Shown: one piece after another, positions 9,655 to 18,556 of the stretch | Position numbering within the stretch: the first letter of the stretch is position 1 | How the letters are laid out: each line of letters opens with the position of its first letter | Assembly: GCA_947500415.1 (NCBI GenBank) | Contig: CANMRT010000001.1 | Coordinates: forward strand, 1,204,982 to 1,268,981 | Source: an uncultured Roseicyclus sp. | GTDB taxonomy: Bacteria; Pseudomonadota; Alphaproteobacteria; Rhodobacterales; Rhodobacteraceae | Reading direction: 5' to 3' | Length of the DNA: 64,000 nt | Position numbers and translations under genes: made by a program | The notes under the pieces: generated by a model | Databases searched by the model: none | The model's input: only the letters and a program-made list of their open reading frames with translations | Told to the model about the DNA's origin: nothing

Positions 9655-10291
9655 TCTTGAGTTGCTCCTCATTCCCAGGTTCCCAAGAACTTTTGAGTGC
9701 AATATGGTTAACATATCGTTAGCCACGATCCGTGATCTTAACCGTTTCAAGTGGTTTTCCGGGTGTGTTCACGATCCAATCACCCTTTTCGGGTGCCAGC
9801 TCTCGCGGTCTTGAACAGGATCTTTGTTGGTACATTGCCCTAAACTTGTGGAACGCGTGTCGTCATATGACCCAAGCCCCAGGAAGATTGTCTTCACTGA
9901 GGCCTGAACGATCCAGAAGATCATTTCTGACGAAGATGTTTGCGTTTGAGTGTCAAAAGACGCGTGCCTGCGCCGCAGGCAAACAGCCCCCCTGCCTCCT
10001 GGGTTTATAGCACCTATGTCGCTTCAGCAGAGGCTAGGACCAAATCGGGAAGAGTAGGACTTTTTTTTCAATAAGTAGTATCGCTTTTCTATGTCTTCTG
10101 CCTTTCCAAACGACTGTTAAGATGGGCTTATCTGGCATCAAGAAAATGTAGATGGATGGAAGAGGTGATCATCCTAAGCTGAATAGAGCTCCCCACTCCC
10201 CGAAGATGCGGCAACCAGATAGCCTAAACGCAAACTGTGCCATATTGTGATCTACTCTCTCTCCTATAATTGGTGTCGAAAGGATGAACCT
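9655..10291. other. Intergenic region without a convincing gene
   Basis: Over 600 bp with no open frame showing protein-like composition. It holds a perfect 8-bp-arm hairpin at 9965-9981 (TGCCTGCG, one base, CGCAGGCA) without a U-tract. It also holds a TATAAT-like box at 10265-10270 ahead of the small frame that follows. Confidence 0.5.
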
Positions 10292-10558
10292 ATGCGTCTA
10301 GAAACACTGTTCGATAATGCCGTGTCCATCTGCTTTCCGCCTCTTGGATCGGTGAACGTGCGTACCGGTAAACCTGTGGAAGGTCCCGGCGGACGATGGA
10401 TTCCATGCGTCTGTGCAATTGCTGATAAAGCGTTTGTGTCATGTGTTTATGAGGTTGGGCCTGGCCGAAAACAGGTTTGTAGCTCCCTACCGCCAACCAA
10501 TTGCGACGACGAAGCGTTTTCTCGCGCTTGTAATCTTGCCACTCTCGCCGCTGCTTAG
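10292..10558 (+). CDS. Small hypothetical protein
   Basis: An 88-residue frame preceded by AGGA with seven-base spacing and by a TATAAT-like box at 10265-10270. It has no recognised family, is Cys-rich (six Cys) and has no membrane segment. It lies in a decayed region and codon evidence is weak, so it may be a remnant or chance frame. Confidence 0.3.
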   Translation: MRLETLFDNAVSICFPPLGSVNVRTGKPVEGPGGRWIPCVCAIADKAFVSCVYEVGPGRKQVCSSLPPTNCDDEAFSRACNLATLAAA

Positions 10559-10916
10559 ATCAGATGATAAGGCGCTGCATCGCAAATTCGGCTACGTCAT
10601 AGAACGGGCGCGCACCCAAACGCTGCGTGATCGACCAACGTCTGCTTTGAAGCAACTGCACCGCAGCATTGGATGAGCCTCTCAAAGTCCGCTTTGGGCC
10701 GTCAGCCGCCATCCTTCTAGAGGCACTTGTCTCTTGCTGGATCACACCGGTCGTCGCTGCTTTCGGCCCAAAGCCGACCTCCGTCCGTCTCTCACTATGC
10801 TGCGGCGCGGCCCGTCGAACCTGCCATTTGCTGCAGACGCAAAATTCAGTGACGAAGTTGCCCTCGAAGCCGCCATCGAGGTCAGCGCACTGGAGTGTTT
10901 GCTCCAGAAGCCTTTA
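10559..10916. other. Intergenic region with degenerate repeat copies
   Basis: No credible gene. It carries two divergent copies of a repeat built round GTCCGCTTTGGGCCG and its complement (about 10684-10715 and 10758-10790). These match fragments in other gaps of the left half of the window. Confidence 0.5.
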
Positions 10917-11139
10917 TCACTCCGTAATCCCAAGAGCGACAAAGAGAATCCCAATCACGATCATCCCAACAATCGAAAGTATCGCTATGGTCTGGGCAGC
11001 TTCTTTGTCATCTTCGTGGAACAGAATTTGACCGCCGCACTTCGGGCAAGGCATGCGGCCCATATTTTTGAATGTTCGCCTTGTGACCCAGCCGCAATTG
11101 GGAGCATCGACCTTTCAGTTTTTCTTGAGAAGACATCAT
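10917..11139 (-). pseudogene. Frameshifted zinc-ribbon membrane protein
   Basis: From ATGATG at 11139, with GGGAGAGAA just upstream, the frame reads MMSSQEKLKGRC and then shifts by one base at the TGCTCCCAAT stretch. In the next frame PNCGWVTRRTF...RMPCPKCGGQILF continues, followed by a hydrophobic helix (IAILSIVGMIVIGILFVALG) and a stop at 10917. Joined, it makes a two-CxxC zinc ribbon followed by one membrane helix, about 73 residues. One extra base explains the break. It is either a pseudogene or a sequencing error; the reconstruction is from the sequence, the function is unknown. Confidence 0.6.
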
Positions 11140-11365
11140 TTCTCTCCCTGTGGCTTGGTCAATTCCTGCATAGCCATCGTATGCTGGCAAGGTCGGTCGA
11201 TTACCTCTGCGCTTCAACGGCCCAAACCTGCCGTTGGCCGATTGTCATCGTTGCTGCGGTGCGGCCCGCCAAAGGGGACATTCGCTGCGCACGCAAGAAC
11301 CATTGCTGAACCGGTTCACAAGTCGCAGAAAAATCAACTAGGCTAGTCAGCGGGAGGACGGCGTT

Positions 11366-11714
11366 ATGACATCCAAGGTCTTCGAGATGAGTTTTGCTCA
11401 AGTTTATCCCTTGATCGTCGACAAGGTTGAAAAGAAGGGAAAGACGAAGGCTCAACTTGATGAGATCATTTTTTGGCTCACGGGTTACGATGCCGAAGGC
11501 CTTTCGACTGCGCTAAACGATGGCCGTAATCTCGAGAGCTTTTTTTGCACAAGCGCCCGCGAAAAACCCGAAGCGAGCATTAATCGAGGGAGTGGTCTGT
11601 GGCGTCAGGGTTGAAGAGATCCAAGACAGTACCATGCGGGAGATACGCTACCTCGACAAATTGGTCGATGAACTCGCACACGGGAAAAAGTTCGAGAACA
11701 TCTTACGGGGTTAG
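11366..11714 (+). pseudogene. DUF2200 family protein, frameshifted in a T7 tract
   Basis: The frame from the ATG at 11366 starts MTSKVFEMSFAQVYPLIVDK and KKGKTKAQLDEIIFWLTGY, matching the start of DUF2200 proteins as I know them. After [11 protein letters not shown] the match moves to the +1 frame: [25 protein letters not shown]...[19 protein letters not shown]. The shift falls in a run of seven Ts near 11540; six Ts would restore a ~115-residue protein. It may be a true mutation, slippage-corrected expression or a read error. Function is unknown. Confidence 0.75.
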
Positions 11715-12008
11715 CGGCCCAAAACGGACACTGGCCGCAGGAACTAATTGCTGCACTGCAGCCCTTCAAAGCCGACATTGAGCAAAGTTCGGCAGTCTTG
11801 CGATCATAGCCTGCGATCCCGTCGTTCGCTCCAAGCGCAACCCGAGACGTTTTGTTGCCAACGAATTAGGCCTAGTATCCGAAAGGAACTGAGGTGCTCA
11901 CGGGTCGATCTCAGGAGAAGAAATCTCTTCGAGGCACTTGAACATGCTCTGGCTCTCGACACGCTGCGTCTGTGCCTTAGCTTCCGGATTAAAGATAAAG
12001 GAAGACCG

Positions 12009-12893
12009 GTGCCGCGCCGTTACGAAGAGATCTATCCGTCTCTGCCGCTACTCAACAGCGATGGGTTGGAGCATACGTCGGCGGCATCGTTGATGTCGGT
12101 GCGCTATTTCCAGGCAGAGCCCGACAGTATGCCAACGGAAGTATTTGCGGAACACCATGTTCTTTTGAACCTGAAAGATGAACCGCACCGCGTGCAAAAC
12201 ACGCGAGACGGCGAACTGCGCGATTTCACCTTCTCTAAGCACGACATCATCGTCACCCCCGCAGGCATGCGGTCAGGCTGGCGCTGGTTCGCACAATCGG
12301 ACGTCATTGTCGTGACCCTCGATCCCGACCGCGTGCAACGCTTCGCCGAAACCGAACTGGGCCTTTTGCTGGACCCGCAGCAATTCAAGGACCTGCCACT
12401 GTTTTCGGACGCCGATCTATGTGCGGCGGGCGTGATGCTGCGTGATGCCATCGAAGTGGACGATCTGACCTCGGGCGTGATGTTCGAAGCCCTCAGCCGC
12501 GTCTTCTTGGTGAAACTCCTGCAACGCTACGGGAAACGCAGACCGGAAGAGGTTGCCTTGTCAGCGCGATTTACCTCCGCCCATTACAACCGTGTGCTCG
12601 CCTATATCCGCGCGAACCTTGAGCGGACCATATCGCTGGATGACCTGGCCAGCGAGGCGGGCATGAGCCCCTCGCATTTTAGCCGTCTGTTCAAGGACAC
12701 GGTCGGGACGCCGCCGATGCAATATGTCATGGCCTACCGGATCGAGCAGTCGCTATCGATGATGCGCGATGCCGGCCGCGCGCTGGGTGAGATTGCCTTT
12801 GCCTGCGGATTTGCGGACCAGGCCCATTTCAGCCGCAGCTTCAAGCAGGTTGTCGGGCAATCCCCACGGCAATACCGCGCGTCCCTCGCTTGA
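12009..12893 (+). CDS. AraC-family transcriptional regulator
   Basis: A 294-residue regulator. The C-terminal ~100 residues hold two helix-turn-helix units of the AraC/XylS type (ISLDDLASEAGMSPSHFSRLFK and ALGEIAFACGFADQAHFSRSFK, ending SPRQYR). The N-terminal part is a cupin-like sensor. I take the GTG at 12009 as start because AAAGGA lies six bases upstream; the open frame extends to 11748 but that stretch is not protein-like. It lies upstream of, and in line with, the hydrolase/SnoaL/SDR genes, so it probably controls them. Confidence 0.87.
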   Translation: MPRRYEEIYPSLPLLNSDGLEHTSAASLMSVRYFQAEPDSMPTEVFAEHHVLLNLKDEPHRVQNTRDGELRDFTFSKHDIIVTPAGMRSGWRWFAQSDVIVVTLDPDRVQRFAETELGLLLDPQQFKDLPLFSDADLCAAGVMLRDAIEVDDLTSGVMFEALSRVFLVKLLQRYGKRRPEEVALSARFTSAHYNRVLAYIRANLERTISLDDLASEAGMSPSHFSRLFKDTVGTPPMQYVMAYRIEQSLSMMRDAGRALGEIAFACGFADQAHFSRSFKQVVGQSPRQYRASLA

Positions 12894-13016
12894 TCGTTCA
12901 AACAGCAAGATCATTCAAAAACCGATCAAGCTGCTTCAATTAAGGCGGGCAGGTTCGTCTTATCTCCAGTGTCATCGGGCAGACAGCCCAAGACACCAAG
13001 AACCGGAGATACCGAC

Positions 13017-13967
13017 ATGAAACTCGCAACCCTTTCCACAGCAGCTACCCTTTTGGCCACCTCGGCGATGGCCGATATCACAACCCGCACCGTGACCTTT
13101 GAGAACGAAGGCGCCACGCTGAGCGGTACGCTTTACCTGCCAGCGGATCATGACGGGTCTGCCCTGCCGACCGTTGTCGTGACGGGGGCCTGGACCTCCG
13201 TCCAGCAGCAGATGCCCGCCACTTATGCCGCCCAGATGGTAGAACGCGGCTTCGCGGCCTTCATTTTCGATTTCCGCGGCTGGGGCGCGTCGGGCGATCT
13301 TCCGCAAAACGTTCGTTTCGTGGAGAGCCCAGAGGCCAAAACCTCAGACATCCGCGCCGCCTTCGAGTTTGTCGCCACGCTGACAGAGGTCGACGCAGGC
13401 CAGATCTACGGCCTCGGAATCTGTGCATCGGCGGGCTACATGGTGGACGCTGCTGCCGGGAACGATCTGGTGCACCGCGTAGGCCTCGTCGCCCCTTGGC
13501 TGCAAAACGAAGCGCTCGTGAATGCCGTCTATGGCGGTGAAGAGGGCGTCCGTGGCCTGATCGAGATGGGCCGCGCCGCGCACGCCGCTAGCGGCCAGAT
13601 CATTCCTGCCGCCGGTCCTGAGGGGGCCGAAGGTGTGCTGATGCCCATCGGCGGCTACTACTTCGAGGCCGACCGTGGCGCGATCCCCGAGTACGACAAC
13701 CAGTGGAACAACGCGTCGTGGGAAGGCTGGCTGACATATCACCCCGCCGATAATCCGCAGCGTCTGACACAGCCCTTGGCCATCGTCCATTCAGAGGCCG
13801 CCGCGATCCCGGATGGCGTGCGCGCCTTCCTCGATGGCTTCACCGGCGACGCGACGCAGCAATGGCTCGAAGATGTCATGCAGTTCGACTTCTACGACAA
13901 TCCCGCCGACGTGACCCGCGCCGCCGATACCGTGGCCGATCATTTCCGCGCAGGCGCTGACGCCTGA
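13017..13967 (+). CDS. Exported alpha/beta hydrolase (dienelactone hydrolase-like)
   Basis: A 316-residue protein with a signal peptide ending in SAMA just before DITTRT. The mature part is an alpha/beta hydrolase: FDFRGWGASG (oxyanion region) and a nucleophile elbow GLGICASAGYM in which Cys replaces the usual Ser, as in dienelactone-hydrolase-like families. GGAG sits eight bases before the ATG. It is the first gene of a co-directional group with a SnoaL-like protein and two SDRs. A hydrolytic role in the periplasm is inferred; the substrate is unknown. Confidence 0.8.
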   Translation: MKLATLSTAATLLATSAMADITTRTVTFENEGATLSGTLYLPADHDGSALPTVVVTGAWTSVQQQMPATYAAQMVERGFAAFIFDFRGWGASGDLPQNVRFVESPEAKTSDIRAAFEFVATLTEVDAGQIYGLGICASAGYMVDAAAGNDLVHRVGLVAPWLQNEALVNAVYGGEEGVRGLIEMGRAAHAASGQIIPAAGPEGAEGVLMPIGGYYFEADRGAIPEYDNQWNNASWEGWLTYHPADNPQRLTQPLAIVHSEAAAIPDGVRAFLDGFTGDATQQWLEDVMQFDFYDNPADVTRAADTVADHFRAGADA

Positions 13968-14055
13968 TCCAACAAACCTCGCGCGGCGAGACGCACATCG
14001 CTGCGCATCCCTACTCCTCTCAATCACCCACAACTTCAAACCAAAGGAATACACC

Positions 14056-14601
14056 ATGATCCGCTCAACCCTGACCGCAGCCACCCTTCTCGCAACTCCT
14101 GCTTCGGCTGACATCGCAGGCGACCCTGTCACTGCAGAAACCTTACTGGACCGGGCCGAAATGATCCGCATTGCGGACGCCATCGACGCCGCTGTGGATG
14201 CAAAGGATTGGCCCGCCGCCCGCGCGCTGTTCACTGACGAAATCTACGTCGACTTCACGTCGCTGGTGGGCGGGGAGGCCGCAACGATCCCTGCCGATGG
14301 CTTGATCGCCGGATGGTCAGAAAATCTGACGGGTGAGAAGTCGAGCTTCCACCTGCGCGGCAACCATCGCATTACGTTTGACGGCCCCGATGCGGCTCTG
14401 ATGCAAAGCCACGGCTATGCCTGGAACCAGATGCCGTCAGGCGCGCTGGAGGAGAACGGCAGCAATCCGATGTGGGAAGTCTGGGGCACCTATACCCACA
14501 GTTTCACGCGCACGTCAGAGGGCTGGCTTGTCGCCGGCATGACCTTCACCGCCACGGCTGAGCGGGGCAATGACTACGTCCGCAACACGCCAGGCAGCTG
14601 A
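14056..14601 (+). CDS. Exported SnoaL/NTF2-like protein
   Basis: A 181-residue protein with a short signal peptide (ending ATPASA before DIAGDP) and a cone-shaped NTF2-like domain (RIADAIDAAVDAKDWPAARALF...VDFTSLVGG...). Members act as isomerases, dehydratases or ligand binders. AAAGGAA lies ahead of the ATG. It follows the hydrolase gene by 88 bp and precedes an SDR gene. Confidence 0.75.
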   Translation: MIRSTLTAATLLATPASADIAGDPVTAETLLDRAEMIRIADAIDAAVDAKDWPAARALFTDEIYVDFTSLVGGEAATIPADGLIAGWSENLTGEKSSFHLRGNHRITFDGPDAALMQSHGYAWNQMPSGALEENGSNPMWEVWGTYTHSFTRTSEGWLVAGMTFTATAERGNDYVRNTPGS

Positions 14602-14673
14602 TCGGCACAGGACGCGGGCGCGCCAGCCGCACCCGCCTCTTTCCAACTAAATTCAACATGAAGGAACAGACAC

Positions 14674-15519
14674 ATGGCACAGACATGGTTCATCACCGGC
14701 GCGTCCTCCGGCTTCGGAGCTGCCTTCGCCCGCCACGCGCTGTCCCAAGGCCACAACGTCGTGGTCACGGCTCGCCGCCTCGGCAAGCTTCAGCAGATCG
14801 CTGCACTCGCGCCTGACAGGGTCTTGGCGCAAACAATGGATGTAACGGACACCGCGCAGATCACCAAGGCGATCAAGGCTGCGGAAGACAGGTTTGGCGG
14901 TATCGATGTGCTGGTCAACAATGCGGGCTACGGCATTGTCGGCGCAGTCGAGGAAACGCCGGAGGCCGAGCTGCGCGCGATGATGGAGACGAACTTCTTC
15001 GGCGCCGTCGCAGTCACCCAAGCCGCATTGCCAATGATGCGAAAGCGGCGCACGGGGGCCATCGTGATGATGTCGTCGCTTGGCGGCCAGCTCTCTTTCA
15101 GCGGCTTCGGGCCTTACTCCGCAACCAAGTTCGCGTTGGAAGGCATGACTGAGGCACTGGCCCAGGAAATCGCGCCCTTTGGTCTGAAGGCCATGATCGT
15201 GGAGCCCGGCGCATTCCGCACCGAGTTTGCGGACACGGCCTTGCGTCACATGCCCAAGATCAACGCCTATGACGAGATCGTCGGCGGCACGCGAGACTTC
15301 GCCAGCGGCATGCATGGCACTCAGGCAGGGGACCCCGCGAAAGCCGCCGCCGCGATTGAGACGGCGCTTGGGAGCCAGACCACACCCCTGCGCCTGGCCC
15401 TGGGCCACGACGCAGTGGACGCGATCCGCGATCATGGCGAGGCCCTTCTGGCTGAGCTAAGCCAGTGGGAGCCGGTCGCCCGCGCCGTCAACCACAATGA
15501 TGCTGCACAAGCCGCGTAA
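14674..15519 (+). CDS. Short-chain dehydrogenase/reductase
   Basis: A 281-residue classical SDR. Visible are the nucleotide-binding TGASSGFG (residues ~7-14), NNAGYG, the catalytic Ser in MMSSLGG and YxxxK in YSATKFALE. AAGGAAC precedes the ATG. It uses NAD(P)H to oxidise or reduce a carbonyl/alcohol in the cytoplasm. It is next to a second SDR in the same direction. Confidence 0.88.
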   Translation: MAQTWFITGASSGFGAAFARHALSQGHNVVVTARRLGKLQQIAALAPDRVLAQTMDVTDTAQITKAIKAAEDRFGGIDVLVNNAGYGIVGAVEETPEAELRAMMETNFFGAVAVTQAALPMMRKRRTGAIVMMSSLGGQLSFSGFGPYSATKFALEGMTEALAQEIAPFGLKAMIVEPGAFRTEFADTALRHMPKINAYDEIVGGTRDFASGMHGTQAGDPAKAAAAIETALGSQTTPLRLALGHDAVDAIRDHGEALLAELSQWEPVARAVNHNDAAQAA

Positions 15520-15579
15520 ACTGTCCGGGTGGCCCCATCTTCGGGGCTGCCCGCCACTCGACACCCAAAGGAGATGACC

Positions 15580-16269
15580 ATGACCCGCCCCCGAATCGCC
15601 CTGATCACCGGCGCAAACCGTGGTATTGGCCGCGAAGTTGCCCGGCAATTGTCTGACAATCACGGCCTGCACGTGCTGCTTGGCTCTCGTGGCCTCGCCA
15701 AGGGCGAGGAAGCTTCAAGTGCCATGCAGAATGCCTCAGCGATCCAGCTTGATGTTGCGGACCCCGCATCTGTGTCGCACGCGTTCAGGCAGATCACGCA
15801 GGACTTCGGCTATCTCGATGTTCTCGTGAACAATGCGGGCATTGACTACGACACCGATCAATCCGCAAGCAGTGCCGATCTGGACCGAGTGCGGCGCGCG
15901 TTTGACACCAATCTGTTTGGCGCATGGGACGTCGCAAGATCCGCTGTCCCACTTCTCAAAAGGGGCACGTCCCCGCGCATAGTTAATGTTTCGTCAGGTG
16001 CGGGGGCCTTGAGCGATATGGGAGGTGGCACGGCTGGCTATGGCATCTCGAAAGCCGCACTGAATGCATTGACCTTAAAGCTATCCTCCGAATTGCAGAG
16101 TGCAGGGATCCTGGTGAACGCCGTCTGCCCGGGTTGGGTTGCAACTGACATGGGAGGGGGAGGCAGACCGATCCCGCAAGGCGCTGCAGGGGTGACCTGG
16201 GCGGCAACTCTAACTGATGACGGCCCAACGGGTGGGTTTTTCCGAGACGCGCGTCCAATCGACTGGTGA
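15580..16269 (+). CDS. Short-chain dehydrogenase/reductase
   Basis: A 229-residue SDR with TGANRGIG, NNAGID, VSSGAGA and YGISKAALN. It resembles the carbonyl-reductase-like group. AAAGGAG at 15567-15573 is six bases before the ATG at 15580; the ATG at 15574 would abut the ribosome site and is less likely. Last gene of the AraC-associated cluster. Confidence 0.87.
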   Translation: MTRPRIALITGANRGIGREVARQLSDNHGLHVLLGSRGLAKGEEASSAMQNASAIQLDVADPASVSHAFRQITQDFGYLDVLVNNAGIDYDTDQSASSADLDRVRRAFDTNLFGAWDVARSAVPLLKRGTSPRIVNVSSGAGALSDMGGGTAGYGISKAALNALTLKLSSELQSAGILVNAVCPGWVATDMGGGGRPIPQGAAGVTWAATLTDDGPTGGFFRDARPIDW

Positions 16270-16274
16270 GAAAA

Positions 16275-16543
16275 CGGCAGATGATTGGATCGCTGAATGT
16301 GAGGTCACCGAAACCAGACGAATAGTAGCCCATACCAGAAGTTGAAACCGCCCTGAGTTGCTGCACCACACCAAAGCCGAAGCTGACTTCCACCGATAAC
16401 AGTGTCCCGCTGTTGCCGCCTGACTGATAGCTGCCTGGGACGGAAACGTTGCGCCCGAGCTTGTTTGTCGATGCAAAGCTCTTGGCCTAAGTGAGGATGA
16501 CGAAGCCCGCCAGAAGTGTCTTTTGTTGCCGGCATTCGCTCAT
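16275..16543 (-). pseudogene. Possible 5' remnant of an exported outer-membrane protein
   Basis: Reading back from an ATG at 16543 gives MSECRQQKTLLAGFVILT (signal-like), then after a frame change AKSFASTNKLGRN... followed by strongly amphipathic, Gly/Ser/Tyr-rich sequence (SVEVSFGFGVV...GMGYYSSGFGDLTFSDP). The pattern suggests the first strands of a beta-barrel such as a phenol-degradation-type transporter. It ends abruptly against the 3' end of the SDR gene. Low confidence; it may be chance. Confidence 0.3.
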
Positions 16544-16605
16544 AATGACCAGTAGTCTTTTCATTAATGCTGGCTAATCATCTATCGGTTGTGGCCAACC
16601 ACAGC

Positions 16606-17022
16606 TCAACGTGGCCCCGGGTTCAACATTGCGCTCATTCGAACGCCTTGTCCTGTGTTCGTCAAAATAACTGAAGACGTGTACGGCGGTGCAGCCAATA
16701 GGTTGCGACTGATCAATCGAGTTGAGAATGTACCGATCCACGTACTGTCATTGCAGTCTTCCAAAGCAATCGGGGTGCGGATGATTCGATCCAATGCCAT
16801 TATTCGGTATGTCTGTAGGCACTGCCCGAAGTTCTCCTCCAACTCCCGTGTTGTTGCGATCGCGACTGGCCCCTGTGTCTTGATCAAGGAAAACGGCAAC
16901 GAGACGCAATCACACCACATCGAAAAGTCGCTCTCGATGAAGGAGATGGAAATCCGATCAAGAAAGTCGATGAATTCCTCTTGGCTGATCCTTGGCAAAC
17001 GCGTTTGGTCCCAAACTATCAT
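16606..17022 (-). CDS. NTF2-like hypothetical protein
   Basis: A 138-residue protein with the layout of a small SnoaL/NTF2-like fold: EEFIDFLDRISISFIESDF..WCDCVSLPFSLIKTQGPV, then RIIRTPIALEDCNDSTWIGTFSTRLISRN and a final beta segment SSVILTNTGQGVRMSAMLN. I recognise the pattern from uncharacterised Rhodobacterales proteins. No signal peptide. It stands alone between the SDR cluster and a LuxR-type gene. Confidence 0.6.
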   Translation of the reverse strand: MIVWDQTRLPRISQEEFIDFLDRISISFIESDFSMWCDCVSLPFSLIKTQGPVAIATTRELEENFGQCLQTYRIMALDRIIRTPIALEDCNDSTWIGTFSTRLISRNLLAAPPYTSSVILTNTGQGVRMSAMLNPGPR

Positions 17023-17274
17023 TTCGCTGGACGCAGCGAATGCTTGTTACGATTACACTTCCATGCGGAGTGCTACTATTTTTTTTCATCTACCTGTCCG
17101 ATGAGGAACCGCGGGCATAACGCTCCCAACAAATACTCGGACGGACCAAACCAAAAATGACCCTGCGCTTTCAAGCTGTACAAAAAGGCTATGTGCGCAA
17201 GATGCCAGAACAGGTTACCCTTGCAATGGCTCAAGGTGTACAGCTCAATTCTGACGCTTAGGAGAGGGGACACG

Positions 17275-17985
17275 GTGGAAGATTTTCAAGCGATGCTTGA
17301 TCGAATTTCCAACGCTCAAAGCCGACGGCAGCTTTGGGAAACTCTGCTCGAACAGATGCATGAGTTCGGCATCAAGATGGTAAGCTATCATACGACTGGG
17401 AGCGATGGCCTTCCTCTATCGATAGCTTCAGACGGTTTTCCAGAGAGTTGGGTATGCCAGTATATCGATGAAAACTTGGTCCAGATTGATCCGATACCAG
17501 AACTAGCTGCAAGGCTATCACGACCTTTTTTTTGGCATGAGATTGAAGAGTTGGCCCCCTCGACCGCGGACACTGAGAGGTATCTGGCCCTTTTGGCAAA
17601 TGCCAATATTGGTGATGGTATCGCGCTCTATGTGTTCGGGCCTGGTCTGCAGAACGCATATGTCGGATTGGGTTTTGGGAAAGAGTTTGTGGAGCTGGAT
17701 CCGATTGACCTCCTTCGCATCCAAAGTATCGCACAAGCTGGCCATCTCAAATTCTGCGAAATTCAAAGCGAAAAGACTCCTCGACCTTCCCTTACTAAGC
17801 GCGAGTCCGAGATCCTCGAATGGGTTGCCCAGGGAAAGAGCAACTCTGTGATCGCAGACATACTCTCGATTTCTCAGCACACGGTTGACGCTCATATGCG
17901 GAAGATCTACGCAAAACTTGGTGTGGCTGATCGCACGAGTGCCGCCCTTCGAAGTGTTGGCAGTGCCGTTATCAAACTGAGCTAA
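17275..17985 (+). CDS. LuxR-family regulator (autoinducer-binding type), solo
   Basis: A 236-residue regulator. Residues ~5-155 form an autoinducer-binding-type domain (WxxY-like SYHTTGSDG, WVCQYIDENLVQIDPIP). The C-terminus is a GerE helix-turn-helix (LTKRESEILEWVAQGKSNSVIADILSIS, TVDAHMRKIYAKLGVADRTSAA). GTG at 17275 is chosen because GGAGAGGGG is five bases upstream and gives the usual family length. No luxI homologue is seen in the window, so it is a LuxR solo here; its ligand may come from elsewhere or be non-acyl-homoserine-lactone. Confidence 0.85.
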   Translation: MEDFQAMLDRISNAQSRRQLWETLLEQMHEFGIKMVSYHTTGSDGLPLSIASDGFPESWVCQYIDENLVQIDPIPELAARLSRPFFWHEIEELAPSTADTERYLALLANANIGDGIALYVFGPGLQNAYVGLGFGKEFVELDPIDLLRIQSIAQAGHLKFCEIQSEKTPRPSLTKRESEILEWVAQGKSNSVIADILSISQHTVDAHMRKIYAKLGVADRTSAALRSVGSAVIKLS

Positions 17986-18005
17986 GATCACGTAACTGCG
18001 TGATC
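17986..18005. terminator. Stem-loop after the luxR-type gene
   Basis: Perfect 7-bp stem GATCACG/CGTGATC with a six-base loop starting at the stop codon. No U-tract follows, so termination is uncertain; a protein-binding palindrome is possible. Confidence 0.35.
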
Positions 18006-18031
18006 CCAAGTCTTCAGATACTAGCATAGGT

Positions 18032-18056
18032 GCTTCCTCAAGGAATTTGAGGAAGC
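18032..18056 (+). promoter_or_regulatory. Hairpin that contains the ribosome binding site of the next gene
   Basis: Perfect 10-bp arms (GCTTCCTCAA at 18032-18041, TTGAGGAAGC at 18047-18056) with a five-base loop. The right arm contains GAGGA, the Shine-Dalgarno of the ATG at 18062. When folded, it would hide the ribosome site. Confidence 0.55.
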
Positions 18057-18061
18057 GAAGT

Positions 18062-18556
18062 ATGGGCTCAGTACGTTTTATTGCTTTGAGTGCTCTCAAG
18101 CCACCGCGCCACGATCTGGCGCGCTCTCGATGGAATAGCTCCAATGAATTGGCTGTTGTCACTCAGGGTGGATGCATTCAACAGGCACAAACGGGAGAGA
18201 AGTTGCTTTTCATCGGTTTTTCCAAAGAAGAGACCATGGAGCTCTCACGGTTGTACGAGCACTCTCAAACTCAGGCGCACTTCATGCGTGGGTGCTCTCA
18301 GGAAACAACAAGCGCTCATGGTTCAAGATTTGAGGCTGTAGCGATCCATGTGGATAATTGCGACCAGTATGGGCCGTCGATCGTCGATCAACTTCGGACA
18401 GCAGGTGCGATTGAGTATGACCATGATGTCGTTGCCGTGACTGGGTATCCGTTCAAGAATTTCACCGATCATCTGCATGCCAGTGGGTTCACAAGAATTC
18501 TGAGTTCGTCGAGCGGGCTGGAAGCGATCTTTCCTAACCGCGTCAAGGTGAGCTGA
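18062..18556 (+). CDS. Hypothetical protein downstream of LuxR solo
   Basis: A 164-residue protein of no family I recognise. It has no signal peptide or membrane segment. The second half (FEAVAIHVDNCDQYGPSIVDQLRTAG..HDVVAVTGYPF...FTDHLHASGFTRILS) alternates strands and helices like a receiver-type Rossmann fold but lacks a clear phospho-acceptor pattern. The start follows GAGGA with eight-base spacing; that site lies in a strong hairpin. Its position 76 bp after the LuxR-type gene suggests a target or partner. Confidence 0.6.
   Translation: MGSVRFIALSALKPPRHDLARSRWNSSNELAVVTQGGCIQQAQTGEKLLFIGFSKEETMELSRLYEHSQTQAHFMRGCSQETTSAHGSRFEAVAIHVDNCDQYGPSIVDQLRTAGAIEYDHDVVAVTGYPFKNFTDHLHASGFTRILSSSSGLEAIFPNRVKVS

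Noticed and set aside
9965-9981. Rho-independent terminator
   Set aside because: The hairpin is perfect but has no U-tract and no gene ending next to it.
10734-11309. 191-codon plus-strand frame in the decayed region
   Set aside because: Composition is not protein-like, it crosses repeat copies, and the minus strand holds the recognisable zinc-ribbon remnant.
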